Notes: a model not told the origin generated them from the letters alone. Positions 35,234 to 44,468 are shown, numbered from the stretch's first letter. The stretch: DNA of 57,959 nucleotides from Deltaproteobacteria bacterium (GCA_016193465.1 JACPSE010000137.1:1-57959), one strand, 5' to 3'. Translations and numbers: made by a program.

Positions 35234-36004
35234 TCACAGCATCGCGCCCCCGCCGTCTACCGCGATTGTCTGGCCGGTGATGAAGTCGCTCAGGGGAGAG
35301 GCGAGAAAGAGCATGGCGCCGACCAGATCCTGCGGCATCTGAACACGCTTGAGGGCTCGGTCCCGCACCCTTGCCTGGCGCATGCGGATGATTTCCTCGC
35401 TTGGGTTTTCTTCGGAGAGGGTCGAGCCGGGGGCGATGGCGTTCACTTGGATGTTGTCATCGCCGAGCTCGCGCGCCAGAGTACGGGTGAAACCGATAAC
35501 TCCGGCCTTGGAGGTCACATAGTGGATGCGCCCCGGACTGCCGGTTAACGCCGTGCCCGAAGAGATATTGATGATCTTGCCAGACTTCTGAGCGCGCATG
35601 GAAGGCAGCACGGCACGGACGCAAAAAAAGAGCCCCTTCAGGTTGACCGCCATCAAGCGGTCCCACTCTTCGGGGTTGATTGATTCGATCTCGCCCCGGT
35701 TCATCGGGATGGTGGCGAAGATGGCGGCGTTGTTGACCAAGACATCGATTCGCCCGAAGCGCTCCAGAACCGCTTTGGCCATTTGCTTGGTGGATTCCTC
35801 GTTCGCGACATCTACTCGAACCGGCAGAGACTTCCCTTCCGTTTTCCCGCTCACCTCGGCGGCTACCCGGTCGGCGGCGGGCCCGTCGATATCGGCCGGG
35901 ACAACGCGGGCACCGGCGCGTCCGAACCCCAGACAGTACGCTTTGCCGATACCATGTCCTCCTCCGGTGACGATCACGACTTTGCCTTGGAGTCCTTCGA
36001 TCAT
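35234..36004 (-). CDS. short-chain dehydrogenase/reductase
   Basis: The 256-aa classical SDR has the NAD(P) site TGGGHGIGKAYCLGF, the VLVNNAAIF motif, catalytic Ser in ISSGTALTGS and YVTSK as the Tyr/Lys pair, and ends TGQTIAVDGGGAML. It oxidises or reduces a hydroxyl/keto group on an unknown substrate. GAGGGAAAAGAG precedes ATG 36004. It is the first gene of a minus-strand run that continues to the racemase-like protein, and is divergent from the ABC operon at 36306. Confidence 0.93.
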   Translation of the reverse strand: MIEGLQGKVVIVTGGGHGIGKAYCLGFGRAGARVVPADIDGPAADRVAAEVSGKTEGKSLPVRVDVANEESTKQMAKAVLERFGRIDVLVNNAAIFATIPMNRGEIESINPEEWDRLMAVNLKGLFFCVRAVLPSMRAQKSGKIINISSGTALTGSPGRIHYVTSKAGVIGFTRTLARELGDDNIQVNAIAPGSTLSEENPSEEIIRMRQARVRDRALKRVQMPQDLVGAMLFLASPLSDFITGQTIAVDGGGAML

Positions 36005-36305
36005 CTCTTTTCCCTCGCTTGGCTAAGAATTCTCCCCACCATAGAGTCTGCATGCCCGGCTGTCAAGAATCGCCACCGTTGACTAGGCAGACGGCGGGCG
36101 GGGGGGTATTGACGACCTACAACTATTGTTGTAGGGAGGGGGGTCATCGCGGAAGGCTGAAACCCCCAAGAAGCGTTTGGTCTGGGGCGTTAATGGCAAC
36201 GCCCTGTGATTATCTCTTTGGGGTGATCGTCTAAAAGGCAGGGAAGGCGGAGTTTTCCATAAAATGGGCGACAGATCCAAGTTTATCGATAGAAAGGAGA
36301 CTTTT
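36005..36305. other. divergent spacer between SDR and ABC operon
   Basis: This 301-base region holds the promoters for two opposite operons. Its clear element is the palindrome at 36116-36135 (listed separately). A run of G (GGCGGGCGGGGGGG) and TTGACG precede the palindrome. AAAGGAG lies before ATG 36306. No gene was found in it. Confidence 0.5.
36116..36135. promoter_or_regulatory. perfect 8-bp palindrome, candidate operator
   Basis: CCTACAAC and GTTGTAGG flank a TATT centre in perfect symmetry. It lies in the 301-base divergent spacer between the SDR and the ABC operon, preceded by TTGACG, and is not followed by a U-tract, so a repressor or activator site is more likely than a terminator. 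The regulator is unknown. Confidence 0.55.
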
Positions 36306-37328
36306 ATGGGAAAAGCAAGACGTTTCAGCGTTACGGCTCTTTGCAGCTTGGTGGCCGGTTTTGCGCTGTTGTTCTCCCAAGCGCCTGTAGGTGGCGAGAG
36401 CATCGACGAGGTCTACAAGAAGGCCTTGAAAGAAGAGGGGGTTGTCAACTGTTATTGCTCCCTTGCGCAGATCAATGCGGAGAAGATTTACCCGGTATTC
36501 GAGAAGCGTTTTCCTGGCATCAAAATCAACCACGTGGATGCGACCTCCGATAAGCTTGCCGCTCGCGCCATCACCGAGGCCCGCGGAGGGAGGGTGATCG
36601 CCGATGTCCTGGAATTCGGACTTGAGAACGTCGTGCAGGTTTATGAGCAAGGCCTGCTCTCGGAGAAACCTCTCCCCGAGGCATCTGAGTATCCAAATAA
36701 TTTAAAAGGCTCTTATTGGATAGCGAACAATGTCATATTTTTCGTGGGCGCGTGGAACACGAACCTGGTAAAAAAAGAAGAAGAGCCTAAGTCACTTGAT
36801 GATTTTGCGGATCCGAAATGGAAAGGCAGGCTGATTGCTGAGCCCAGGGATGCGGAGATCCTCATAGGGCTGACGCACAAGCACAAGAGCCTCGAGAAGG
36901 CGCGAGATGTCCTCAGAAGGATTGCCGCCAACAACGTGGAGTTTCACAAAGGCCATTCGCAACTGGCGGAATTTTTGGTGGCTGGCCAGGCAGCAGCCTG
37001 TTTTACCTGCTATTCGCACCATTATCCGAGCCGGATCAAGAAAGGGGCGCCGCTGGGCTATATGCTTACGGAAGGGGTCGCGGGGATCATCGCGCTTGCT
37101 GTCATGAAAAATCCGCCTCATCCTAACACCGCATGGCTCTTTGGGCGCTGGGCTCAGTCGGAGGAGGGTCAAAGGGCTTATGCTGTGGGCGGTCGCACGC
37201 CGGCCCATCCCAAGGTCGAGCCCAGGGAGCCGGTGCGGCCCAAGACGATTTACGCGGTTGGCGCCGATGACATAAAACAGTTCGCCAAATACGAAAAGGT
37301 CTGGAAGGAGATATTCAAGCTGAGGTAG
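36306..37328 (+). CDS. extracellular solute-binding protein 1 of the complete ABC operon
   Basis: The 340-aa SBP starts at MGKARRFSVTAL with AAAGGAG upstream. Its signal peptide ends near VGG-ES. The mature protein starts with VYKKALKEEGVVNCYCSLAQ and contains the hinge segment DPKWKGRLIAEPRD. An unusual CFTCYSHHYP motif (around residue 235) is shared with the next SBP. It belongs to the Fe3+-type SBP family with unknown ligand. It is the first gene of a plus-strand operon including permease and ATPase, and 113 bases separate it from its paralog. Confidence 0.92.
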   Translation: MGKARRFSVTALCSLVAGFALLFSQAPVGGESIDEVYKKALKEEGVVNCYCSLAQINAEKIYPVFEKRFPGIKINHVDATSDKLAARAITEARGGRVIADVLEFGLENVVQVYEQGLLSEKPLPEASEYPNNLKGSYWIANNVIFFVGAWNTNLVKKEEEPKSLDDFADPKWKGRLIAEPRDAEILIGLTHKHKSLEKARDVLRRIAANNVEFHKGHSQLAEFLVAGQAAACFTCYSHHYPSRIKKGAPLGYMLTEGVAGIIALAVMKNPPHPNTAWLFGRWAQSEEGQRAYAVGGRTPAHPKVEPREPVRPKTIYAVGADDIKQFAKYEKVWKEIFKLR

Positions 37329-37441
37329 TTTCTGAGGAGAATTTACGTCCCCGATTCTTGACTCATAGGGATCTTTGGTGTTAGTTGAACCGACGTAAGG
37401 CGGGGACGTTGTCGACAACAAACGGTAAGGAGGTAGTGACG

Positions 37442-38461
37442 ATGAACGTGATCGGGAAGCTTTCCGGCCGGACGGCCTTTGCCCTCGGCCTTTTTCTGGC
37501 TGTTTTTCCTCTGGTGTCGCAGGCCGAAACCCTTGATGAGATTCACAAGAAGGGTTTGAAGGAGGGCGGCACGCTTAACTTCTACGGGACGCTGGCGCAG
37601 ATCAACGCCGAAAGAATCCTTCCTATTTTCGAAAAGCGTTTTCCTGGAATCAAGATCAACCATGTGGACGCCACTTCCGACAAGCTGGTGGCCCGGGCGG
37701 TGGCCGAAGCGCGCGGCGGCAAAACTCTGGGCGACGTGTTGCAGATCCCTTTGGAGAATGTCGTTCAAGCGCACGACCAAGGCCTGTTACTGGAAACGAC
37801 CATTCCTGAAAGCGCGGAATACCCGGTTGGAATGAAGGGCCCCTTCTGGGTTTCCTCCGATCTGCAATTCTTTATCGCCGCCTGGAACACGAAGCTGGTG
37901 AAGAAGGAGGAAGAGCCAAAGGAATTCGACGATTTCGCCGATCCGAGGTGGAAGGACCGGCTGATCGCCGAGCCCAGGGATCTTGAGTTTCTCCTGGCTC
38001 TGGCAAAGTATAAGTTCAAGAGCGACGAGAAGGCTGTCGCCTTGTTGAAAAAAATCGCGGCCAATAACGTGGAGTTCCACAAAGGCCACTCCCAGCTCGC
38101 AGAGCTTCTTGTGGCCGGGCAAGCCGCCGCCTGCTTTACCTGCTATTCCCATCACTACCCAAGGAGAATCAAGAAGGGCGCTCCGGTGAATTACATGCTG
38201 ACCGAAGGGATCGCGTCCATCAACGCGACGGCGCTGTTTAAAAACGCCCCCCATCCGAACACCGGGCTGCTGTTCGCCCGCTGGATGGCAAGTCTGGAAG
38301 GGCAGAAGGCGATGGCGACGGGCGGCCGCACTCCGGCGCATCCGAAGGTGGAGCCGGTGGACAAGACTCGAACCCAGAAAATCTACGCCATCAGCGCCAA
38401 CGACATCAAAGAGTTTCCTAAATACGAGAAGATCTGGAAGGAGATCTTCAAGCTGCGGTAG
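37442..38461 (+). CDS. extracellular solute-binding protein 2 of the complete ABC operon
   Basis: This 339-aa paralog of 36306-37328 starts at MNVIGKLSGRTAF with AAGGAGGT upstream; a longer frame from 37385 lacks a ribosome site and would bury the leader. The signal peptide ends SQA-ET. It shares RFPGIKINHVDATSDKL, DPRWKDRLIAEPRD, CFTCYSHHYPRRIKKGAP and GGRTPAHPKVEP with its paralog. Having two SBPs before one permease suggests two related ligands. The permease starts 44 bases downstream. Confidence 0.92.
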   Translation: MNVIGKLSGRTAFALGLFLAVFPLVSQAETLDEIHKKGLKEGGTLNFYGTLAQINAERILPIFEKRFPGIKINHVDATSDKLVARAVAEARGGKTLGDVLQIPLENVVQAHDQGLLLETTIPESAEYPVGMKGPFWVSSDLQFFIAAWNTKLVKKEEEPKEFDDFADPRWKDRLIAEPRDLEFLLALAKYKFKSDEKAVALLKKIAANNVEFHKGHSQLAELLVAGQAAACFTCYSHHYPRRIKKGAPVNYMLTEGIASINATALFKNAPHPNTGLLFARWMASLEGQKAMATGGRTPAHPKVEPVDKTRTQKIYAISANDIKEFPKYEKIWKEIFKLR

Positions 38462-38505
38462 CGATGTATCATGTCCATAGCCTGGGGCTGCTCACGCAAT
38501 GAGCC

Positions 38506-40236
38506 ATGTCCACAATTGCCCTGCCAAGAAACGTTAGAAACACGGTTCCCCTCCTGCGCGAGCCAGCCTTGCTTGTTCCCCTCGTAGGGGCAGGGGTACT
38601 CACCTATCTCGCCATCCTGCCGCTTTTCATGCTCTTCGTGGGAAGCTTTCAGGTGGAGGTGGCCCCTCGGGAGTTTGCTCTCACGCTGCAGAACTACAAG
38701 GCCGCGTATACCAGCGAATACACCTATTCGACATTCAAGAATTCCGTTATCTTTGCGGCGGGCTCAGCCGGGCTAACTTTTCTGCTCGGCACCATACTCG
38801 CTTGGCTGGTCGAGCGCACGAACACGCCGCTGAGGACTATCTTCATCCCGATCGCCGTTGTTCCCTTGATTCTTCCAGGTGTGTTGGAATCGATCGCCTG
38901 GATCTTTCTCTTGAGCCCGAAGTTCGGCTACATCAATGTGGCGTTGATGTATCTCTTTGGCCTGGAGTCGGCGCCGTTTAATATTTTCTCGCTACCAGGC
39001 ATGATCTGGGCCCACTCGGTCGGGCAGGTCCCGCTCGCCTTCCTCATGATGGTGGCCGCCTTCAAATCGATGGACCCATCGCTAGAGGAGTCGGCCATGA
39101 TGTCCGGGGCCAGTACCTGGCAGACCCTGCGCCGGATTACGCTCCGTCTGCTGATGCCGGCTTGCGGCTCCGTCTTGCTCATCCTCTTTGTGCGCACTTT
39201 GGAGTCCTTTGAGACGCCGGCTCTGATCGGCATACCGGCCCGAATCTATGTTTACACCAGCGAGATTTATCTGGCCTTCAACGAGTTTCCTCCGAATTAC
39301 GGCCGCGGCGCGGCGCTGGCCGTGGGTCTGCTGCTGTTGAGCGCGGCCGGGGTGTGGCTTTATACCAGATCCACTCGGGAGGGGAAAAGGTTTCAAACGG
39401 TCACCGGGAAAGCCTTCAGGCCTCGCCAGTTCGATCTCGGACCGTGGCGCTGGGTCGGCTTCGGCTTTTTGATGACCTATTTCTTGATCGTCGTGCTGCT
39501 TCCCTTTCTGGTCATGCTCTGGGCTTCTTTTTTGCCGTTCTTTGCTACGCCGAGCTGGGATGCGCTGAGCAAGCTAAGCTTCGAGAACTACCAGTACCTG
39601 TATGGCTTCAGGCCCTTCTGGCGCGCGATGCAGAACAGCATCCTTCTAGCGCTGATGACGGCGACTGCGGCGATGGTGCTCACCTCGCTGGTGGCCTGGA
39701 TCGTTTACAAGAGCCGGCTTCCGGGTTCGTGGATGCTGGACTTTCTCGCTTTTGTGCCCATCACCGTCCCCGGCATCGTGCTCGGCATGGCGCTGATTCT
39801 TCTCTATGTGGCCTTTCCCATACCGATCTACGGGACGATATGGGTTCTGTTGATCGCCTACGTGACGAGGTACATCCCGTATGGGATGCGTTCGGCGTCC
39901 GGGTCCATTCTTCAAATTCACAGCGAGTTAGAAGAGGCGGCCGCCGCCTCGGGAGCCTCGTGGTGGGAGACCTTTAGGCGGGTGACGCTGCCGCTGCTGA
40001 GACCGGGCTTTGCCGCCGGCTGGATTTATATCTGCATTGTCTCGTTCCGGGAATTCTCGACATCGGTTCTCTTGGCCACTGGTGAAAGCCAAGTGCTTTC
40101 TATCCTGCTGTTTAGCATGTTCGAACAGGGACAGGTCACTGTGGTCGCTGCGATAGGTATTTTGATGATCCTGACGCTCCTGACAATTGTTGCGGTGTTT
40201 TACAAGCTCTCCGGCCGGGTTGGAATTCAAGCCTGA
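38506..40236 (+). CDS. ABC transporter permease, fused double-domain
   Basis: The 576-aa inner-membrane protein is a paralog of 24329-26074. Two permease units carry EAA loops: EESAMMSGASTWQTLRRITL (around residues 193-212) and EEAAAASGASWWETFRRVTL with LP after it (around 470-490). A segment PIPIYGTIWVLLIAYVTRYI is almost the same as in the paralog. It forms the membrane channel for the two upstream SBPs and the downstream ATPase in Fe3+/AfuA-type importers. Confidence 0.94.
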   Translation: MSTIALPRNVRNTVPLLREPALLVPLVGAGVLTYLAILPLFMLFVGSFQVEVAPREFALTLQNYKAAYTSEYTYSTFKNSVIFAAGSAGLTFLLGTILAWLVERTNTPLRTIFIPIAVVPLILPGVLESIAWIFLLSPKFGYINVALMYLFGLESAPFNIFSLPGMIWAHSVGQVPLAFLMMVAAFKSMDPSLEESAMMSGASTWQTLRRITLRLLMPACGSVLLILFVRTLESFETPALIGIPARIYVYTSEIYLAFNEFPPNYGRGAALAVGLLLLSAAGVWLYTRSTREGKRFQTVTGKAFRPRQFDLGPWRWVGFGFLMTYFLIVVLLPFLVMLWASFLPFFATPSWDALSKLSFENYQYLYGFRPFWRAMQNSILLALMTATAAMVLTSLVAWIVYKSRLPGSWMLDFLAFVPITVPGIVLGMALILLYVAFPIPIYGTIWVLLIAYVTRYIPYGMRSASGSILQIHSELEEAAAASGASWWETFRRVTLPLLRPGFAAGWIYICIVSFREFSTSVLLATGESQVLSILLFSMFEQGQVTVVAAIGILMILTLLTIVAVFYKLSGRVGIQA

Positions 40237-40262
40237 GGCTTTGGGCCGTGGCGGAGTAAAAC

Positions 40263-41381
40263 GTGATAGAGGTTCGAGATCTCGTAAAGACTTTTGCGGA
40301 GCATCGCGGCGACAGCGTCAAAGCGGTTGAGCGGGTATCCTTCAAGGTGGAGGACGGGCGGTTCTACACGCTGCTGGGGCCTTCGGGCTGCGGCAAAACG
40401 ACTACGCTCCGCTGCATCGCCGGGCTGGAGAAGCCGGATTCGGGAGAAATCGAAGTTTCCGGAGCGAAAGTTTATTCTTCGATCAATGGGACCTTTGTGC
40501 CGGCATACCGGCGCCCTATCGGGATGGTGTTCCAGAGCTACGCGATCTGGCCGCATCTTACTGTCTTTGAGAACGTTGCGTTTCCTTTGAGAGTGGGCAA
40601 ACATCGCTTCCGCAACGAGGAAGTACGGAAGAAAGTAGGCAACGCTCTCGAACAGGTCGAGTTGGGAGATTTGGGAGAACGGATGGCGACGCAGCTTTCG
40701 GGCGGCCAGCAGCAGCGTCTGGCGCTCGCCCGCGCGCTGGTCCGGGAGCCGCAGGTGCTGCTCCTGGACGAGCCGTTGAGCAACCTGGATGCCAAGCTGC
40801 GGGAGCGCATGCGGGTGGAACTGCGCGAGCTGCAGCGGCGGCTGAGGATCACCACGCTCTATGTCACGCACGATCAGATCGAAGCGCTGTCGATGTCGAA
40901 TGTCATCGCGGTGATGAGCGCCGGGGTGATTGTTCAGGAGGGCTTGCCGCGAGATATCTACATGCGTCCCAGGACACAATTTGTGGCTCAGTTCATCGGC
41001 TCCACAAACCAACTGGGGGGGCGGTTGTTGCGCGTTCAAGGGGAAGGGTTGGGCGTGGTGCGAACGGAGGTGGGGGAGATAGCGTGCGGCTTGATGAACG
41101 ATTTGTCCCCCGGGGCCGATGTAGTGGTGGTGGTCCGGCCGGAAAGCATCGTGTTGCATAGAAAAAGGCCAGCCGAGACGATCAATGTGGTTGAGGGTAA
41201 GGTAGCTACGGTTATGTTCCTCGGCGAATACCTGGATTGCTCGATCGAGCTTGGCAAGAACGTCTTGCAGACGCACCAGCCGCATTCCCTCCAATTGCGC
41301 CGTGGAGAGACCCTATGGGTCGAGCTTCCTCCCGGCGCGTGCATGGCCTTGCCCTCAGAGAATTCAAGTAAGGAATCCTAG
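40263..41381 (+). CDS. ABC transporter ATP-binding protein (FbpC/PotA type)
   Basis: The 372-aa ATPase has Walker A LGPSGCGKTTTLR (residues about 40-52), the Q-loop, signature LSGGQQQRLALARAL, Walker B VLLLDEPLSNLDAKLRERMR and the H-loop VTHDQIEALSMSN. Its C-terminal 120 residues form a TOBE-type regulatory domain (VVVVVRPESIVLHRKR). It starts at GTG 40263, 26 bases after the permease stop. It is the only ABC ATPase in the window and may also serve the ATPase-less permease at 24329-26074 (inference). Confidence 0.94.
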   Translation: MIEVRDLVKTFAEHRGDSVKAVERVSFKVEDGRFYTLLGPSGCGKTTTLRCIAGLEKPDSGEIEVSGAKVYSSINGTFVPAYRRPIGMVFQSYAIWPHLTVFENVAFPLRVGKHRFRNEEVRKKVGNALEQVELGDLGERMATQLSGGQQQRLALARALVREPQVLLLDEPLSNLDAKLRERMRVELRELQRRLRITTLYVTHDQIEALSMSNVIAVMSAGVIVQEGLPRDIYMRPRTQFVAQFIGSTNQLGGRLLRVQGEGLGVVRTEVGEIACGLMNDLSPGADVVVVVRPESIVLHRKRPAETINVVEGKVATVMFLGEYLDCSIELGKNVLQTHQPHSLQLRRGETLWVELPPGACMALPSENSSKES

Positions 41382-41454
41382 CTCCGGTCGTTACCAGGTT
41401 TAGGAGCGCAATAGATCGCTTCAACCCCCAGAAAAATATGGATAACGGGCAGTC

Positions 41455-42045
41455 ATGATTGTAGCTGTGGTGCTTTCAGCCGGGGAGTCGAGCAGAATGG
41501 GAAGCCCGAAGGCGCTGCTGCCGATCAGTGGAGTCTCCTTTATAGAAGAGATCGTGCACGCCCTGAAGGAGACCAAGGTGGGTAGGATTATCGTTGTCCT
41601 TGGCCATCATGCCGAGGAGATACAAAAGAAGATGGCCCATCTCCCGGTAATCTTTGTGGTCAATGAAGGTTACGCGAAGGGTCAGCTTTCCTCTCTGGTT
41701 GCCGCCATCCGGAGTTTCGGACCTCATGAAAAAGTCGACGGGGTGTTGGTTCATTTAGTAGACCATCCGTTTATAAGCCCGATTCTGGTGGACCAGATGA
41801 TTGACCGTTTCTACGAATCCGAAAAGCTCATTATTGTGCCGCGCTACCAGGGGCGCAAGGGTCATCCGGTGCTCTTCTCCCGCGAGCTTTTCCCCGAGCT
41901 GCTCGGCGCGCCTTTGGATCAGGGGGCCAAAGCGGTGGTCCATTCGCATAGAGACCGGACCTTGGAAATCGACACGGACTACCAAGGGGTTACAATAGAC
42001 ATCGACACCCCGGAGGAGTATCGTCGCTATCTGGGGAGGCAATGA
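41455..42045 (+). CDS. MobA/MocA-like nucleotidyltransferase
   Basis: The 196-aa protein has the nucleotidyltransferase signature LSAGESSRMGSPKALLP at residues 7-23, the metal-binding Asp in VHLVDHPFIS, and GRKGHPVLFSRELF, as in molybdenum cofactor cytidylyltransferase MocA. MocA makes the cytosine dinucleotide form of molybdopterin for xanthine-oxidase-type hydroxylases. No such hydroxylase is in the window. The stop is followed without a gap by the next start (TGAATG). Confidence 0.88.
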   Translation: MIVAVVLSAGESSRMGSPKALLPISGVSFIEEIVHALKETKVGRIIVVLGHHAEEIQKKMAHLPVIFVVNEGYAKGQLSSLVAAIRSFGPHEKVDGVLVHLVDHPFISPILVDQMIDRFYESEKLIIVPRYQGRKGHPVLFSRELFPELLGAPLDQGAKAVVHSHRDRTLEIDTDYQGVTIDIDTPEEYRRYLGRQ

Positions 42046-43017
42046 ATGGCAAAACTCAGACTTACCCTGGCCTGTGGGGCCTACGATCTGCTCAGGGCAT
42101 TGATCGGTGGAGTGGTTACCCCGTCGGGAATCGACCTCAATGTCCTTACGATGGCCTCGCCGGAAAGGCATGGGCGGATGCTGCGTCATGCCGAGTTCGA
42201 TGTGTGCGAGCTTTCGTTGGTCGCGTATTTGGTGGCGCGGGATCAGGACAGGCCGTTCACCGCGATCCCGGCTTTTCCCCATCGCCGCTTTCGCCACGGT
42301 TACGTTGTGAAGCGGGCGAACTGCGGGATCGAGAAGCCGAAGGATCTGAACGGCAAGAGGGTTGGGCTGGATACGCTGCAGAACTCAGCGGGCCTTTGGA
42401 TGCGCGGCATCCTTCAGGACCATTATGGTGTGGATCTGAAAAGTATCGAGTGGTGGTGTCAAGAGGAAGAGGATATACCGCTTGAGCCGGCGAAATGGAT
42501 GAGGATCAGGCGCGTCCCGAAAAGGAAAAATATTGATCAGATGTTGCTGGAGGACGAGTTGGAAGGGGCGCTCTATCCGGAGACGCTTCCCTCTATCAGA
42601 AATCGCTCGCCGAAGGTCGCGCTGCTTTTTCCCAATCCTAAAGAGGCTGAGATCGACTATTATAAAAAGAGCGGCATCTTTCCCATCATGCACACGGTCG
42701 TCATCAAAAATGATATCCTGGAAAAAAATCCCTGGGCGGCTGTCAGCATCCTCCAGGCCTTCCAGCAGGCGAAGGAAGTCTGCTACCGGCACATGAAAGA
42801 TCCGCGCAATTTTGCGTTGGTATGGGTGAAGGAACTCATGCAGGAGCAGGAGGCGATCTTCGGACCCGATCCCTGGCCCTACAATCTGGAAGATAACCGC
42901 AAAGCGCTGGAAGCCGTAGTGCGCTACGAGTACGATCAGGGGATGATTAAAAAGAAGTCCAAGATCGAAGACCTTTTTTTCCCCGCGAGCTTGCAAGAAA
43001 TTCAGGAGTACCTATAG
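42046..43017 (+). CDS. 4,5-dihydroxyphthalate decarboxylase-like / ABC substrate-binding-fold protein
   Basis: The 323-aa protein matches the family labelled 4,5-dihydroxyphthalate decarboxylase, which shares the NMT1/THI5-like periplasmic-binding fold: LACGAYDLLRALIGGVVTPS, then RHAEFDVCELSLVAYLVARD, KDLNGKRVGLDTLQNSAGLW. No signal peptide is present. Many members are annotated as substrate-binding proteins rather than enzymes, so true decarboxylase activity is uncertain. The gene abuts the MocA-like gene inside the ABC operon. A ribosome site GGGGAGG precedes it. Confidence 0.82.
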   Translation: MAKLRLTLACGAYDLLRALIGGVVTPSGIDLNVLTMASPERHGRMLRHAEFDVCELSLVAYLVARDQDRPFTAIPAFPHRRFRHGYVVKRANCGIEKPKDLNGKRVGLDTLQNSAGLWMRGILQDHYGVDLKSIEWWCQEEEDIPLEPAKWMRIRRVPKRKNIDQMLLEDELEGALYPETLPSIRNRSPKVALLFPNPKEAEIDYYKKSGIFPIMHTVVIKNDILEKNPWAAVSILQAFQQAKEVCYRHMKDPRNFALVWVKELMQEQEAIFGPDPWPYNLEDNRKALEAVVRYEYDQGMIKKKSKIEDLFFPASLQEIQEYL

Positions 43018-43334
43018 GCTTTGTGGCCGCGTGGCGCTCCTCGAGGAGCATGCTAATGATTTGCGGTAGAGAGTATCGGATAAGGCGGTCTTATGTCATA
43101 TCTGAAAGCGCCGCCCCCCTCAAACTCTTACTCTTCTTCGTCCCCCGATTCGTCGGAGTCATATCTCCGCCGTCCTAGCGGCATGAGGATATTCCAGAAG
43201 CGTGTCGCAATCAACCTGCGGGCGGGTTCGAGACAGGGCTGGACATCTACCCCCAATGGGAGTAAGGAGGCTTTTCAAGAACCTGGCTGTAGGAGGAATC
43301 GAGGGTAATGGTTTTTTGCTGAGGGAGGTGCAAC
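43018..43334. other. intergenic stretch without a supported gene
   Basis: These 317 bases separate the dihydroxyphthalate-decarboxylase-like gene from an SBP gene. Short frames exist on both strands (for example a minus-strand acidic tail ...YDSDESGDEEE ending near 43120), but none has a start with a ribosome site or a recognised domain. GGGAGGTG before ATG 43335 belongs to the SBP. Confidence 0.5.
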
Positions 43335-44468
43335 ATGAAGGTCAATCTTTTTAGGAAGCTCTTTTTTTCTCTTTTCCTCATTTTCTGCGCTGGCGGCTCG
43401 ATCCTTTTGGCTGCCTCAGCTGGTCCTGATTTGCACAAGGCAAAAAAGGAATCCGAGGCTAAAGGTTTTATCTTTGAGGCTAACCACGATGACATAGTGG
43501 CAAAGGCCAAGAATGAGGGTGCGCTACGCGTCCTCACCTCCCTCAACCCGGACACCTTTAGGGAGATGGCGAAAGCCTTCCGACAAAAGTATCCCTTTAT
43601 TGATATCTACGTGGAAGAGATTACCGGAACCGAGGCCGCCCAACGTTTCATGCTGGAGCTGAATGCCGGCACCGTGAAGGATTGGGATAGCTTTCACCTG
43701 TTTGCAGATTTCTATGACCAGTATGCTGCTCACGCTAAGAAATTTGACATCCTGGGCATGGCCAGGCTCGGAGTGTTATCCATTCCAACCGGGATGATCG
43801 ATCCCAACAACCGTAATATTGTGGCTGAATCAAGCGGTATTAGCGTTATCGCCTATAATAAGAAGCTTGTGTCACAGGAGAGGGTGCCAAATCAATGGGA
43901 GGATTTCTTGAAGCCGGGGCTCAAGGGGAAAAAATTTCTGGTGGACATTCGCCCTGCAGGCATGGCTGGATTGATGGTCGCGTTGGGCGAAGAGTGGGTT
44001 ATAAATTACGCCCGCAGGCTTAAGGAGCAGGACCCTATCTGGGTACGCGGCCACACTCGAGCGCTTGCCGGCATAGTTTCGGGAGAGTACGACCTATTCC
44101 AGCTCACCAACTACAATTCTTGCACGCGGGCTTTTCGAAAGGACCTCTCCAAGTCGCTGGTATGCAAGGTTATAGAGCCGGTTTCGGTAAGGCTCCTGGA
44201 GCCGGAAGCGGCATTGAACACCGCTCGCCATCCTTACGCCGCTTTGCTCTGGCTGGAGTTCCAGGCCAGCCCAGGAGGGCAGAGGATTATCGACGAGCAC
44301 GAACCTCTTAACTCTTCTATTTATGCTCCTGGTTCTGAGATAGAGAGAGCGACAAGTGGAAAGAAAGTGTCGATTAACAGCTGGGATACCTACAACTTAA
44401 CCTCGAGGAGGATGGGGAAAATCGTTGAGGCCTTCGGATTTCCTAAAGTGGAAGAGCGGAGAAAATAG
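43335..44468 (+). CDS. extracellular solute-binding protein, left-array subfamily
   Basis: The 377-aa SBP has a signal peptide (residues 1-27, ending near LAASA) and the same mature N-terminus as the left array: LHKAKKESEAKGFIFEANHD, then KNEGALRVLTSL, KYPFIDIYVEEITGTEAAQR, WEDFLKPGLKGKKFLVDIRP and LLWLEFQASPGGQRIIDEHEPL. GGGAGGTG precedes ATG 43335. It is on the plus strand after the complete ABC operon but 317 bases apart, so it may be its own unit. It shows that this subfamily also occurs outside the left array. The ligand is unknown. Confidence 0.92.
   Translation: MKVNLFRKLFFSLFLIFCAGGSILLAASAGPDLHKAKKESEAKGFIFEANHDDIVAKAKNEGALRVLTSLNPDTFREMAKAFRQKYPFIDIYVEEITGTEAAQRFMLELNAGTVKDWDSFHLFADFYDQYAAHAKKFDILGMARLGVLSIPTGMIDPNNRNIVAESSGISVIAYNKKLVSQERVPNQWEDFLKPGLKGKKFLVDIRPAGMAGLMVALGEEWVINYARRLKEQDPIWVRGHTRALAGIVSGEYDLFQLTNYNSCTRAFRKDLSKSLVCKVIEPVSVRLLEPEAALNTARHPYAALLWLEFQASPGGQRIIDEHEPLNSSIYAPGSEIERATSGKKVSINSWDTYNLTSRRMGKIVEAFGFPKVEERRK

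Noticed and set aside
40227-41294. 355-codon open frame on the minus strand
   Set aside because: It lies antisense to the ABC ATPase gene, where Walker A, signature and Walker B are all in frame; its translation is rich in His, Pro and Arg.
43081-43320. possible small acidic protein on the minus strand ending ...YDSDESGDEEE
   Set aside because: The frame is bounded by an upstream stop, has no start codon with a ribosome site, and matches no family I recognise.
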